Positions 43,739-53,092 are shown, counted from the stretch's first letter. The stretch: DNA of 64,000 nucleotides from Tunturiibacter empetritectus (GCF_013410875.1 NZ_JACCCU010000001.1:2480001-2544000), one strand, 5' to 3'. The notes: generated by a model from the letters alone, not told the origin. Made by a program: numbers and translations.

Positions 43739-43877
43739 CGTTTCTCCTTGCAGGATCGACTTACGTCCGTGATATGCAAGGTGTACGCGAAAAGTTAGTC
43801 GTTAGGTTGGAGGAAAGATACGAGTAACTCAACTTTTTTAGCGCCGGTAATCCGCTTATCCAAATTTGATTCGATTG

Positions 43878-43897
43878 GTAATCGAAAGACCGATTAC
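43878..43897. promoter_or_regulatory. Inverted repeat, possible operator
   Basis: GTAATCG and CGATTAC flank AAAGAC. It is about 140 nt upstream of the sortase-substrate start on one side and 295 nt from murA on the other. Confidence 0.35.
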
Positions 43898-44179
43898 GAG
43901 GCCGAATGAAGCTGAAATACTTTTCACATAGATAACCATGCGCTCAAAAGTACTCCAGGTTTGGCGACTTTCGCGCGCTTTTGAGTTTGGACATCGCTAA
44001 CTTGCGGTGCTTGGGCCCTTTTAGCAATCTAGAAAACCGGCACTAACATTCTTGAAATGAAACACTTATAGGATAGACGCCAGCGGGTTGAGTAGCGGCT
44101 TTTGATAGCGAAGACGCTCTTCATAGCTGAGAAGGGTGGCCGTACCAGCGACGTTACTCATTTCCACGCGGAATCTTCG

Positions 44180-44185
44180 TAAACT
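44180..44185 (+). promoter_or_regulatory. -10-like TAAACT directly before murA
   Basis: TAAACT ends 6 nt before the murA ATG. There is no SD (GTCAAA follows), so a leaderless transcript is possible. No -35 is convincing. Confidence 0.3.
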
Positions 44186-44191
44186 GTCAAA

Positions 44192-45472
44192 ATGGACAAG
44201 TTCGTAGTACGCGGCGGCAATCCCCTTCTCGGCACCATCAAAGTCTCCGGAGCAAAAAACTCCGCTCTCCCCTGCATGGCCGCCGCCATTCTGACCGAAG
44301 ACGAGGTAATCCTCGAAAACGTTCCTCAGGTCAACGACATCGAAACTGAGCGCAAGCTCTTAACCAGCATGGGTGCTGAGGTGGAACTAGGCTATGGCCG
44401 CGCCCAGCATCGCACCCGCATCAAGTGCGCCATCCTGTCCGACCCCGTCGCAAAGTACGAGATCGTCAAGACCATGCGCGCCAGTTCCCTGGTCCTTGGT
44501 CCTCTCATCGCGCGCACCGGCATCGCACGCGTTGCCATGCCCGGAGGCTGCGCTATCGGCGGCCGCCCCATCGACCTACACATCAACGGCCTCGAAGCCA
44601 TGGGCGCGACCATCACCCAGGATCACGGCTACCTTGAAGCCCGTGCCGACCGGCTGAAAGGCGCGCACATCGTCTTCGACAAGATCACGGTCACCGGCAC
44701 CGAAGACCTTCTGATGGCCGCGACTCTCGCCGAAGGAGAGTCCATCTTCGAGAACTGCGCTCGCGAGCCCGAAGTCACCGATCTTGCAGCCCTGCTCATT
44801 TCCATGGGAGCAAAGATAGAAGGCGCAGGCACCGGCACCATCCGCATTCAGGGCGTCTCCAAACTCCACGGCGCACGCCATCGCATCAATCCAGACCGTA
44901 TCGAGGCCGGCACCTTCCTGATCGCGGGAGCCATCACAGGCGGCGACCTCAACGTCGACTGCTGCGAACCCAAACACCTCGGCGCGCTCATCACCAAGCT
45001 GGAACAGTGCGGCGTCAAGATCGACGTCGGCACCGACCACGTTCGCGTGCGCTCCGGTGGAGAACTTAAAGCTGCCGACATCACTACAGAAGAGTACCCC
45101 GGCTTCCCTACCGACATGCAGGCTCAATATATGGCGCTCGCCACCCAGGCCGAAGGCACCAGCACCGTGATCGAAAACATCTTCGAAAACCGCTACATGC
45201 ATGTGCAGGAGCTTATTCGCATGGGCGCGAACATCACCATCTCCGGCCGCACCGCGACTGTGCGTGGCAAGACGCCTCTGCAATCAGCTGCGGTCATGTG
45301 CTCGGACCTTCGCGCCTCCGCCTCCCTTGTACTTGCTGCATTGGTGGCCGATGGCGAAACCATTCTCGACCGCGTCTATCACCTCGACCGCGGCTACGAG
45401 CACTTCGAAGAGAAGCTCCGCGGCGTCGGCGCTCAGATCCGCCGTATGGGAGATGTCTTCGGGAAAAAGTAA
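44192..45472 (+). CDS. murA: UDP-N-acetylglucosamine 1-carboxyvinyltransferase
   Basis: 426 residues. K22 in SGAKNSALP, catalytic C120 in PGGCAIGGRPIDLH, and FPTDMQAQYMALATQAEG and RYMHVQELIRMGA later. Transfers enolpyruvate from PEP to UDP-GlcNAc, the first committed step of peptidoglycan synthesis. The presence of Cys at the active site predicts sensitivity to fosfomycin in general terms of the family. It begins just after a -10-like hexamer. Neighbour genes are not peptidoglycan genes, except murQ 3.5 kb away. Confidence 0.96.
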   Translation: MDKFVVRGGNPLLGTIKVSGAKNSALPCMAAAILTEDEVILENVPQVNDIETERKLLTSMGAEVELGYGRAQHRTRIKCAILSDPVAKYEIVKTMRASSLVLGPLIARTGIARVAMPGGCAIGGRPIDLHINGLEAMGATITQDHGYLEARADRLKGAHIVFDKITVTGTEDLLMAATLAEGESIFENCAREPEVTDLAALLISMGAKIEGAGTGTIRIQGVSKLHGARHRINPDRIEAGTFLIAGAITGGDLNVDCCEPKHLGALITKLEQCGVKIDVGTDHVRVRSGGELKAADITTEEYPGFPTDMQAQYMALATQAEGTSTVIENIFENRYMHVQELIRMGANITISGRTATVRGKTPLQSAAVMCSDLRASASLVLAALVADGETILDRVYHLDRGYEHFEEKLRGVGAQIRRMGDVFGKK

Positions 45473-45489
45473 TTGCTCAGGTTACAAAG

Positions 45490-45957
45490 CTAGAGATCCT
45501 TCCGGTATACAAAGGCGTTGAGACCGGCTCTGCCATAGAACCTGCGCCTTACCTCAACTCGACCGTATCCCGAACTCTCATAGAACCGGATGGCGCCGTG
45601 GTTGCCTGTGAACACATGTAGCTCCATCCACTTGGCCCCGGCAGCGGCAGCGTATTCTTCCGCCTGTGACAAAAGCATCTGGGCCACGCCACGCCTTCTA
45701 TACTCTTCTGCAACATCCAACGTCACAACATACGCTCGCTGTTTTCCAGCTAGAGGCTCTATGTGAACGATCACAAAACCGACGATCTTCCCACTTGCCA
45801 GGAGTGCGATGCGAACGATCGCATCCGGCTCCTCGGCGAACGCGCGCATTGACTCTCGATCGAACCGAAACACTGGCGAAAAGCACTCTTGATCCAGCGA
45901 ATACATCGCATCGAGATCACCTGGCCGATACTCCTTTAGTTCAATCTCTTCGATCAT
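45490..45957 (-). CDS. RimI-like GNAT acetyltransferase
   Basis: 155 residues with the acetyl-CoA loop EEYRRRGVAQMLLSQAEEYA and the closing AIRFYESSGYGRVE. Similar to ribosomal-protein S18 alanine acetyltransferases, yet without the conserved C-terminal features I would need to name it RimI. Many such genes act on other protein N-termini or small amines. It converges with murA 17 nt away and diverges from the LacI regulator. Confidence 0.85.
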   Translation of the reverse strand: MIEEIELKEYRPGDLDAMYSLDQECFSPVFRFDRESMRAFAEEPDAIVRIALLASGKIVGFVIVHIEPLAGKQRAYVVTLDVAEEYRRRGVAQMLLSQAEEYAAAAGAKWMELHVFTGNHGAIRFYESSGYGRVEVRRRFYGRAGLNAFVYRKDL

Positions 45958-46190
45958 CAGACACCCAGACTAATAGCAGCAGCCTCCTGGGATAAGCAGC
46001 CGACAGGGAGCTATGGAAGAATTGACTAGGATATCCTTGAATCCTTGTCATCCCAAAATCTCCAGGGGTTGTCTTTTTGTAATTGAAATTGGTTTGTTAC
46101 TACTCTCTCGTCCGGTAAGGTTCCTGTTCCCCGTCTTCCAACGAAGGGTGTACAACTGTTGCCGTACTCAAAAGGAAGAACTTCCGGAAC

Positions 46191-47270
46191 ATGATGAAAG
46201 TACATAAGAAGGACTGCAAGCCGGATGCCAGCAAACCCGTTACGCTGAAGACTCTGGCGGAGTATCTCGACCTATCCCCGGCAACGATCTCGATCGTTCT
46301 CAATAACTCACCCGTCGCGAAGTCGATCTCTCCCGCAACCAGGGAGCGCGTTCTGGACGCTGCTAAAAAATTCGAGTACCGGCCCAACCTGCACGCCCGC
46401 ATGCTCCGTACACGCATTACCAACACCATCGGGGTGATCGTTCCAGAGCTTAGCGAAGGCTACTTCACAGGGGTTATGCTCGGCGTCGAGCAATATCTCC
46501 TTCAGGAAGGATTTCTCTACTTCACAGTCAGCCACCTTGGCCGCGCCGATCTACGAGAGGAGTATCAGGAACTCCTCATGAGTCGCCGCGTCGATGGTTT
46601 CCTGCTTGTCAACACGGAGCTTTCCGTGAACGTCTCGCTGCCTGTTGTCGGAGTGTCTTCCCACAGCAAATCGCCGGGCGTCTCCAACATCATGCTCGAC
46701 CACGACTTCGCCGCCAAAAAGGCTCTCCGCCACCTCTATGACCTCGGTCATCGCAAGATTGCCTTCATGAAAGGTCAGCGTTACTCCCTGGACTCCGAAG
46801 CCCGCTGGAAGTCCATCGTCAGTACGGCGAATGATCTCGGGCTTACCTTACAGCCTGAGCTTTGCATCTATCTCGAGAAGAATCTCTGGTCGCCCGAACT
46901 TGGCTACCCACCCATGCGAGAGCTGCTTGCTCGCACCCATGACTTCACTGCCCTGTTCTGCTTCAACGATACTGCCGCCATCGGGGCTATTAGGGCTATT
47001 CAGGACGCCGGCCTCTCCTGTCCGCGCGACATCTCAGTCATCGGCTTCGACGATATTATCGTCGCGGAGTACTTCAATCCGCGCCTCACTACTGTTCGCC
47101 AGCCGCTTCACAAGATGGGCTGGGCCGCCGCGCAACTGCTTGTCAAACGGATTCAGTATCCCGACGAACCGTATCCTCAGGAGGTATGGTTTGAGCCAGA
47201 GCTGGTGGTGAGAGAGTCGACCGCAGCCATTCCAAGCCCATCCCGGTCCCGGCGAGGCAATGGCCGATAG
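46191..47270 (+). CDS. LacI-family transcriptional regulator
   Basis: 359 residues. HTH at about 17-40 (LKTLAEYLDLSPATISIVLNN; the hinge residues follow to 70, RPNLHARMLRT), then a periplasmic-binding-like ligand domain with IGVIVPEL, VGVSSHSK, GHRKIAFM, FCFNDTAAIGAIRAI, VIGFDDI and TTVRQPLHKMG. Ligand presumably a sugar. The MFS transporter gene starts 11 nt before this gene's stop, in another frame, so the two are translationally coupled and the transporter is the best candidate target, in addition to autoregulation. The operator is not visible. Confidence 0.92.
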   Translation: MMKVHKKDCKPDASKPVTLKTLAEYLDLSPATISIVLNNSPVAKSISPATRERVLDAAKKFEYRPNLHARMLRTRITNTIGVIVPELSEGYFTGVMLGVEQYLLQEGFLYFTVSHLGRADLREEYQELLMSRRVDGFLLVNTELSVNVSLPVVGVSSHSKSPGVSNIMLDHDFAAKKALRHLYDLGHRKIAFMKGQRYSLDSEARWKSIVSTANDLGLTLQPELCIYLEKNLWSPELGYPPMRELLARTHDFTALFCFNDTAAIGAIRAIQDAGLSCPRDISVIGFDDIIVAEYFNPRLTTVRQPLHKMGWAAAQLLVKRIQYPDEPYPQEVWFEPELVVRESTAAIPSPSRSRRGNGR

Positions 47271-48489
47271 GAGAGCTTTGCAATCCGTTCAGCCGAAGGT
47301 GCCCCTGCTGAGCCCGAACCGCGCGAAGATCGTTCGCACACTCGGCCCAGCTTACTTCTACTTTCTCATAGCTGGTACCGTCACAGTCATGTTGGGGCCT
47401 CTTCTGCCCCAGCTGATTCGGCACTGGCAGATCCAGGACGCCCAGGCCGGCACCCTCTTCACCGCTGACTTTATCGGCCAACTCTGTGGGGCATGGATCG
47501 CCGCTCGCAGTCTCCGTGCGAGCCTCATCTACGGCTCGATTCTCTCCGCAGGCGGATGCATCGCACTTACCTGGCTTGGCTTCGGGGCGGCGCACATCGC
47601 ACTATTCTGTATCGGGGTCGGCCTTGGCGCGGGTCTTACCGCAGGCAACATCATCGCAGGAACCACGGTTCCAGCCGCTCGGGCGCGGCTACTCGCCATC
47701 TTGAATGTCGCATGGGGACTCGGTGCGATCGCCTGCCCCTTGCTGATATACGTGACCTCAGCAGGTGGTATGTGGCGTTTCTTATTCGTTATTGCGGCAC
47801 TTCTTGTCGCAGCTTCGTTGTTTTCGATAGCGCTGCCACGCACACTCCTCTCCGGCAACGCTTCGGAAACATCGGATCCTCCAGAATCAAAGAGCGCAAC
47901 GGCTGAGCGGCGGTTCCCTTTGCCTCCACTGCCGCTGATCTGCTTCTCCGCTGCTTTGTTTCTTTATGTAGGGGTCGAAAACTCGTTAGGCGGCTGGCTA
48001 CCCAGTTACGCCATTCGCTCTAGTTCCTCCCTGCAGGCATCTTCCATCGCTATCTACTTCTGGATCGCAGAACTAATCGGACGCCTGCTGGTGACAGCCC
48101 TCATGACCATCCTTAGTGAGGCGACTCTTTATCGACTCTGTCTGGCGATGCTTCTTGTTACCGAAGCTCTGCTCTGTTCCATCTCGCATCCCTCGGCATT
48201 CAGCATCGTCGCGCTTACGGTTCTCGGCGGGTTCGCCCTCGCCCCGGTCTTTCCGCTTCTGGTCTCCTTCATGCTTGCCCGTACTGGCAATCACAGGCGG
48301 CTCGGCGTGCTGTTCTCGAGCGCCTCCGTAGGAGGTGCAGTGCTGCCTTGGATGACCGGCATATGTTCCACTTACTTTCAAGGCCTCCGCGCCGGATTGC
48401 TGGTCCCAGCCGCTGGAGTAGCTCTTCTTCTCCTTCTCTCCGACATCGTCACGGCCAAAGTAATCGCTCCGCTCAAAGTAACCTCGTAG
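47260..48489 (+). CDS. MFS transporter, sugar/fucose-permease-like
   Basis: 409 residues, 12 hydrophobic helices. AGTVTVMLGPLLPQL in helix 1 and the Gly-rich GVGLGAGLTAGNIIAGT in helix 4 are features of the FHS/FucP-type group. Residues 195-225 form the central cytoplasmic loop. The overlap with the LacI-family regulator suggests uptake of a sugar that the regulator senses. Substrate unknown. The ATG has GGCGAGG upstream. Confidence 0.87.
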   Translation: MADRRALQSVQPKVPLLSPNRAKIVRTLGPAYFYFLIAGTVTVMLGPLLPQLIRHWQIQDAQAGTLFTADFIGQLCGAWIAARSLRASLIYGSILSAGGCIALTWLGFGAAHIALFCIGVGLGAGLTAGNIIAGTTVPAARARLLAILNVAWGLGAIACPLLIYVTSAGGMWRFLFVIAALLVAASLFSIALPRTLLSGNASETSDPPESKSATAERRFPLPPLPLICFSAALFLYVGVENSLGGWLPSYAIRSSSSLQASSIAIYFWIAELIGRLLVTALMTILSEATLYRLCLAMLLVTEALLCSISHPSAFSIVALTVLGGFALAPVFPLLVSFMLARTGNHRRLGVLFSSASVGGAVLPWMTGICSTYFQGLRAGLLVPAAGVALLLLLSDIVTAKVIAPLKVTS

Positions 48490-48610
48490 GTTAGCCCAGT
48501 CTCGCTGTTAGCAGACAGACCCAGAATCCTCTAGGGAGGACGCCGCCACGAAGAGACCAAGAGAGAGGCCAGGCTGAGCCTGACCTCCGTAAGTGTTAGA
48601 ACTGCGACCA

Positions 48611-48700
48611 TTATTTGGCAGCGGCTACAAAATGATCACGAAGCTGAATGACGCCGATGACTACGACTGCTGCAATTGCTGGCGAGAATAGAAGATACAT
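48611..48700 (-). CDS. 29-residue single-helix membrane peptide
   Basis: MYLLFSPAIAAVVVIGVIQL is a 20-residue hydrophobic stretch, followed by RDHFVAAAK and a TAA stop. AGGAGG lies 4 nt before the ATG, a perfect ribosome site, which argues strongly that this is translated despite its size. No known small-protein family is claimed; single-helix subunits such as KdpF or CydX have comparable size, but no partner genes are nearby. It lies between the MFS transporter (convergent) and the PEP-CTERM gene. Confidence 0.6.
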   Translation of the reverse strand: MYLLFSPAIAAVVVIGVIQLRDHFVAAAK

Positions 48701-48824
48701 AATGCCTCCTTCCCCAAAGAGTGGGTATGTAACTGAAACAGATCTTTATCGGCTGACTGAACAATTGTTTTCAGCAGCGAAGCTGACGCCTGTATAGGAG
48801 CAACTGGAAGACCAAAACCGCGGC

Positions 48825-49463
48825 TCAAACTTTTGAACGAACTAATTTACGGCGAAGCACCCCCGCCATTCCAATCAATCCCGAACCGAACAACATCAAG
48901 CTTGAGGGCTCTGGAGTCGTCGCCGTTCCAATAAATTCCTGCGGCCCCGAGGACGTGTCGTTCGCGGGAATATACAAGGTGAACTGATTGAAGTAGCCGG
49001 AACTGATCAACTGCTGATCGTTTGCCGCGTGCAATGCATTGCTGGCAAGGACTTCTGCCGTAGAATCGAAGAGCGAATTTCCCATCAGGTCAGCAGAATC
49101 GAAGATGCTCCATTCAGCGTACTGAACCTCGCTTGCGGTCACGCCAGCTTGCGGATGGAGAATCTCGGAGTAGAGAATCGCATCGGCGCGATAGTCCTGA
49201 TCCATGGCAGAGTTTCCCGTGGGGATGCTCTCTTCGGTGATGCTCCAACTCTCGCCAGGAGTGACCTCGCGGTTGTAGTTGAGACACATCAGGTTTACCG
49301 TCGACGTGCCGGAGGGGGAGCCAAGTTGAAATGAATAGGGATAGATATCTGCGCTGCCGCCGGAAGGATTCACCGTCCCGCTGTTGAGGGTGAGTGTGTC
49401 CGCTTTTACTACCGCCGTAGCAACACCAAGACAGACGATTGGAACAAGTAAGGCAAATTTCAT
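48825..49463 (-). CDS. PEP-CTERM sorted secreted protein
   Basis: 212 residues with CAGGAG before the ATG. Signal peptide (about 1-21, VVKA-D), a Ser/Thr/Gly-rich beta domain, and a C-terminal PEP-CTERM signal: TPEPSS at about 183-188, a hydrophobic stretch (LMLFGSGLIGMAGVL), then RRK-LVRSK. Such proteins are cut and released or anchored by exosortase (EpsH/XrtA type), and the system is tied to exopolysaccharide production. No exosortase is in this window. It differs from the LPxT-type substrate at 42992. Confidence 0.88.
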   Translation of the reverse strand: MKFALLVPIVCLGVATAVVKADTLTLNSGTVNPSGGSADIYPYSFQLGSPSGTSTVNLMCLNYNREVTPGESWSITEESIPTGNSAMDQDYRADAILYSEILHPQAGVTASEVQYAEWSIFDSADLMGNSLFDSTAEVLASNALHAANDQQLISSGYFNQFTLYIPANDTSSGPQEFIGTATTPEPSSLMLFGSGLIGMAGVLRRKLVRSKV

Positions 49464-49831
49464 CTAAGACTCCTGAAACTGTTATTAGAGCGACCCCTTG
49501 GTTGAGCTTGCGTTCCCGTTTTGGTCCGTGAACACCGGCCCCTATATACGAAATACTTACTTCGCCCTGACTCATTGCAAGTCGCGAACCAATTTCGAAA
49601 AAGCTCATAAATTGCACGATCTACTGGCTTTTTGCTACGGATAGATGGCTGTTTGCCCATACCGCTTGACCGCGCCGCGCTAAAAGATTGCCCAAAAAGG
49701 AAAAACTTTTCCACTTTGGATCTGCAATATTTAGCGCAAAGCTGATGCTTTGCAATAAAGGTGTAGTTATTACAAAGATTCGCCGTATTGTGCGGAACTC
49801 GATGAAGAACTTAGAGCGGACCCAACAAGAA
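49464..49831. other. Intergenic region upstream of the PEP-CTERM gene
   Basis: About 370 nt without a gene, AT-rich in the middle. Holds the SD of the PEP-CTERM gene and probably its promoter. GGAAAAACTTTTCC (49699-49712) is a 6-bp-arm palindrome of unknown role. The mqnE terminator follows at 49832. Confidence 0.5.
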
Positions 49832-49855
49832 AGCCTCTTCCCGCAGGAAGAGGCT
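49832..49855 (-). terminator. Terminator after mqnE
   Basis: A 9-bp perfect stem (AGCCTCTTC with GAAGAGGCT) and a 6-nt loop. On the minus strand TTTCTTG follows, 38 nt after the mqnE stop. Confidence 0.75.
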
Positions 49856-49892
49856 GAAGTTTCGTGAGTCAAATGTTTGACTGACTACGAAG

Positions 49893-51044
49893 CTAGACAG
49901 CAACCGTAAAGCTGTCTTCGCTCCGGGTCACAGCTCGATACATGGTGTCGCGCTCGAACGGCTCGCGTCCGGCTTCAGCGATAAGCCGCACCAGATCCGC
50001 CCGTCGCATTCCTTGCGGAGTCGTCGCACCGGCATCATGGTAGATCTTCTCCTCAATTACGGTGCCATCGATATCGTCTGCACCGAATCGCAGCGAGATC
50101 TGCGCCATCTTCGGAGAGACCATCTGCCAATAGCTCTTGATGTGCGGAAAGTTGTCGAGCATCAGCCGGCCTACAGCGATCTGACGAAGATCAAGCATCC
50201 CCGTCGTCCTTGGGATATGCGCCAGCGCAGTGTTGTCCGGATGGAACGACAGCGGAATGAAGGTCTGAAAGCCACCGGTCTCGTCCTGAACCGCGCGCAG
50301 CTTCAGCAGATGGTCCACGCGGTCTTCTTCGTTCTCCACGTGCCCGTACAGCATGGTCGCGTTCGATCGCAGCCCGATCTGGTGAGCCATCCGAGCCGTG
50401 TCCAGCCACTCGCTGCCATCGATCTTGTGATCACAGATGATATGCCGCACGCGGTCAGCAAAGATCTCCGCGCCGCCACCCGGCATCGAGTCCACCCCAG
50501 CCGCCTTCATACGCTCCAGCGTCTCGGGAATCGTCATCTTTCCGCGCTTGGCCAGAAACGCCACCTCCACCATAGTGAACGCCTTGATATGTACCTTCGG
50601 AAACCGAACCTTCAACCCCTTCACTAGATCCATGAAGTATTCAAAGGGAAGATCGGGGTGCAGTCCCCCCACGATGTGAAACTCGGTCACCGCCTCCGAG
50701 TACCCCGAGGCGGCCGTCTCCCAGGCCTCCTCGAGCGCCATCGTGTAGGTGCCCGCGTCGCCCTTCTTCCGTCCAAACGCACACAACCGGCAGGAGGCCA
50801 CGCAGACGTTAGTTGGGTTGATGTGCCGGTTCACATTGAAGTAGGCCACATCACCATGCATCCGCTCCCGCACCAGGTTTGCCAACCAGCCCACGGCCAA
50901 GATATCCCCGCTGCGGTACAACGCAACTCCATCTTCAAAGCTGAGACGCTCGCCCTGCTGCACCTTAGCTGCGATCGGCAAAAGGGCAGGATCGTCTGTT
51001 TGAAAAGAGTGTCGCGCAGGCAAAGTGGACGATTGAAAGCTCAT
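49893..51044 (-). CDS. mqnE: Aminofutalosine synthase (radical SAM)
   Basis: 383 residues. Radical-SAM cluster C81-x3-C85-x2-C88 in CVASCRLC, followed by the MqnE-typical HIVGGLHPDLPFEYFMDLV and DSMPGGGAEIF. Joins 3-[(1-carboxyvinyl)oxy]benzoate with SAM to make 6-amino-6-deoxyfutalosine in the futalosine route to menaquinone. This shows that the organism uses the futalosine, not the Men, pathway. Other mqn genes are elsewhere. It diverges in transcription from nothing nearby; the Asp-box propeller gene ends 39 nt upstream of its start. Confidence 0.93.
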   Translation of the reverse strand: MSFQSSTLPARHSFQTDDPALLPIAAKVQQGERLSFEDGVALYRSGDILAVGWLANLVRERMHGDVAYFNVNRHINPTNVCVASCRLCAFGRKKGDAGTYTMALEEAWETAASGYSEAVTEFHIVGGLHPDLPFEYFMDLVKGLKVRFPKVHIKAFTMVEVAFLAKRGKMTIPETLERMKAAGVDSMPGGGAEIFADRVRHIICDHKIDGSEWLDTARMAHQIGLRSNATMLYGHVENEEDRVDHLLKLRAVQDETGGFQTFIPLSFHPDNTALAHIPRTTGMLDLRQIAVGRLMLDNFPHIKSYWQMVSPKMAQISLRFGADDIDGTVIEEKIYHDAGATTPQGMRRADLVRLIAEAGREPFERDTMYRAVTRSEDSFTVAV

Positions 51045-51082
51045 ACTTTGATTCTAGTCCCGATCTGTCGTTGCGGCACGTT

Positions 51083-53092
51083 TCAGTGGCTTGCCATCTC
51101 CTTGGAATCAACCATGCGCGGCTGGATGACTACCCCATCAAACCAGGTTGTTCCAACCAGATGGTCCCCCATGGGACGTATCAGCCTGAGGTTCCATCCG
51201 GTGTTCCAGTATTGAATCTTCCGGTCGGGCAGATGGACTGCGAACGCGATCGTATTCTTGCTTCCGGCAGCGATAAGCACGCGCTGCGAGACATCGTCAT
51301 AGAAGATGCTGTTCACATCTCGCAGAAACAGGTCTTTAACGGTCTGCCACGTAGCTCCCTTGTCATCGGACACGAAGATGCCCTGCCGCCCTCCGACCCA
51401 AAGTCCGCCGGCATCATCAACAGCCATCGCAGAGACTTGGTCGAGCATCTCGGGGAGCTTGATCGTCGTCCATTGCTGACCACCGTCGAAGGAAAGCACC
51501 GCCGAGTTCAAATTCGATGCCAGAACGATAGACTTTCGGGCAGCCACAAAGTTCCAGCCCCTTGGCTCGAAGCCCGGGACTTCCCTCCAGCTCTGACCAG
51601 ACGTGGTGCTCTCAAAGAGGCCAGTCGAGGTTGCTGCATAGAGCGTGTCTCCTCCACGGGCGAATGCGTTGATCGCGGGTTCAAAGGACCGTAACGGGAT
51701 GCTCTTATGCACCACGACCGCCGGCGCTTTCTGCGCAGCCCCTGCGTGCGCAGTCTTCTTTCCCGTTCTGGTGGGCGGTGCAGGTGGAGGATTGAGCGTC
51801 ACATTGTCTACACGGCTCCAGGTGACACCTTGCAGCCTGTAGATCCCATGCCGGGTACCCGCCAGCAAGGCACTATCGGGTCCCTGCGCCAGGCTGAATA
51901 CATCGTGACCATTTAGTCCCGAACTCGTTTGTGACCAGGTCAGGCCTCCATTGGTGCTGGCAAAGACCCCGCCTAGCGCCTTATCGTTCACCACTCCAAC
52001 GTAAACTGAGCTGGGACTGGAAGCATCGGCGAGATAGGAAGTAATCTGCCGCGCGGAAAATCCGTTGTTCGACTGAACAAACGAGTTGCCTCCGTCGTTG
52101 GAGGCCAACACACCGCCCCGATCCGTCGCAAGCATCACCCGGTTGGCGTTGGTCGGGTCGACGAAGACGTCATTGATGATTACTTCCGGGCCAGTGGTTC
52201 GTTGCCAGGTCGCGCCAGAATCCGCCGTGCGCCACAGTCCCTCGGTTGTTCCCGCAAAGACGATGTTGCTGTTCGTCGGATCCTGCATCAGCACCCTGGT
52301 TCTACGCGCAGTAGAGGGAATTCCCTGAACTTTCTTGAAGAGATCTCCACCAGTCTGGCTCTTGTAGATTCCGGAGCAGGCGCTGGCATAGACGGTCTTC
52401 GGATCCTTAGGATCCACAATGATCGAAAACACGTCGGAGTCGTCGATGACTCCCTGTTTAATGTTGGTCCAATGCTGTCCGCCGTCGACCGTCTTCCAGG
52501 GCAGATGCCAGGTTCCCGCGTATATGATCTGAGGATCTACTGGATCAATCGCAATCGATTCGACCTCATGCAGCTCCTGGCTTCCTACCGGGCTAATCAG
52601 CTTCCAGTGTTCTCCGCCGTCTACCGATTGATAGACGCCCTTCAAGGTACCGGCCACAAGAGTCTTCGGGTTCGAGGGAGCAGGCGTCAAGGCGCGGATG
52701 GACTGCCCTTGCATATCGCTTGGACTTTGCCAGCTCTGGCCACCATCTTTGCTGAGAAATATTCCGCCATCCGGACTGCCAAGCACCCAGGCACCGACAA
52801 CGATCTGCTTCGAATCAGCGCCGTTGACCACAATCGAGTCCAGCACCAAATCATCCCGTTTGCCGATCCATGCCAGTCGCTTCCAGTCAGCTCCGCCATT
52901 CCGCGACTCGTACATCCAGCCCGTTGCCGTGCCCAGATACATATGAGCGTGGTCATGAGGGTCGATCGCAAATGCCCGCGCGTCCCCTCCATCTGGACCA
53001 TACGGCAGCCAGCTTGCTGCATGCAGTGAAAGGCAAGATACAACGAGAAGGAGAGCTACGAGTGCGAGGGGAAGACGAAGAAATCTGTTCAA
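51083..53092 (-). CDS. Secreted Asp-box (BNR/VPS10-like) beta-propeller protein
   Basis: 669 residues if the TTG at 53092 is the start: it begins a proper signal peptide (MNRFLRLPLALVALLLVVSC, to LHAAS). The frame is open to an ATG at 53170, but that ATG lies in the loop of the upstream gene's terminator and its leader has no site. At least eleven Asp-box repeats (for example SKDGGQSW, SVDGGEHW, TVDGGQHW, SDDKGATW) predict a large double propeller as in sialidase-like, Ycf48 or sortilin-type proteins. No catalytic sialidase residues are seen, so a binding role is likelier. A Pro/Ala/Lys linker near 440-470 splits the repeats into two blocks. Confidence 0.82.
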   Translation of the reverse strand: MNRFLRLPLALVALLLVVSCLSLHAASWLPYGPDGGDARAFAIDPHDHAHMYLGTATGWMYESRNGGADWKRLAWIGKRDDLVLDSIVVNGADSKQIVVGAWVLGSPDGGIFLSKDGGQSWQSPSDMQGQSIRALTPAPSNPKTLVAGTLKGVYQSVDGGEHWKLISPVGSQELHEVESIAIDPVDPQIIYAGTWHLPWKTVDGGQHWTNIKQGVIDDSDVFSIIVDPKDPKTVYASACSGIYKSQTGGDLFKKVQGIPSTARRTRVLMQDPTNSNIVFAGTTEGLWRTADSGATWQRTTGPEVIINDVFVDPTNANRVMLATDRGGVLASNDGGNSFVQSNNGFSARQITSYLADASSPSSVYVGVVNDKALGGVFASTNGGLTWSQTSSGLNGHDVFSLAQGPDSALLAGTRHGIYRLQGVTWSRVDNVTLNPPPAPPTRTGKKTAHAGAAQKAPAVVVHKSIPLRSFEPAINAFARGGDTLYAATSTGLFESTTSGQSWREVPGFEPRGWNFVAARKSIVLASNLNSAVLSFDGGQQWTTIKLPEMLDQVSAMAVDDAGGLWVGGRQGIFVSDDKGATWQTVKDLFLRDVNSIFYDDVSQRVLIAAGSKNTIAFAVHLPDRKIQYWNTGWNLRLIRPMGDHLVGTTWFDGVVIQPRMVDSKEMASH

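Larger units (their letters stand above)
43739..44191. other. Divergent intergenic region with inverted repeats
   Basis: 453 nt between the sortase operon and murA, with no gene. GTAATCG-AAAGAC-CGATTAC (43878-43897) is a 7-bp perfect inverted repeat suited to a dimeric regulator, and a longer-range CTCAAAAG / CTTTTGAG pair lies further on (about 43945-43990). Both could control the sortase operon. The murA start has a -10-like hexamer immediately before it. Confidence 0.5.

Noticed and set aside
49699-49712. GGAAAAACTTTTCC as a sigma-54 or repressor site
   Set aside because: The GG/GC spacing of sigma-54 promoters is absent; a short AT-rich palindrome can occur by chance.
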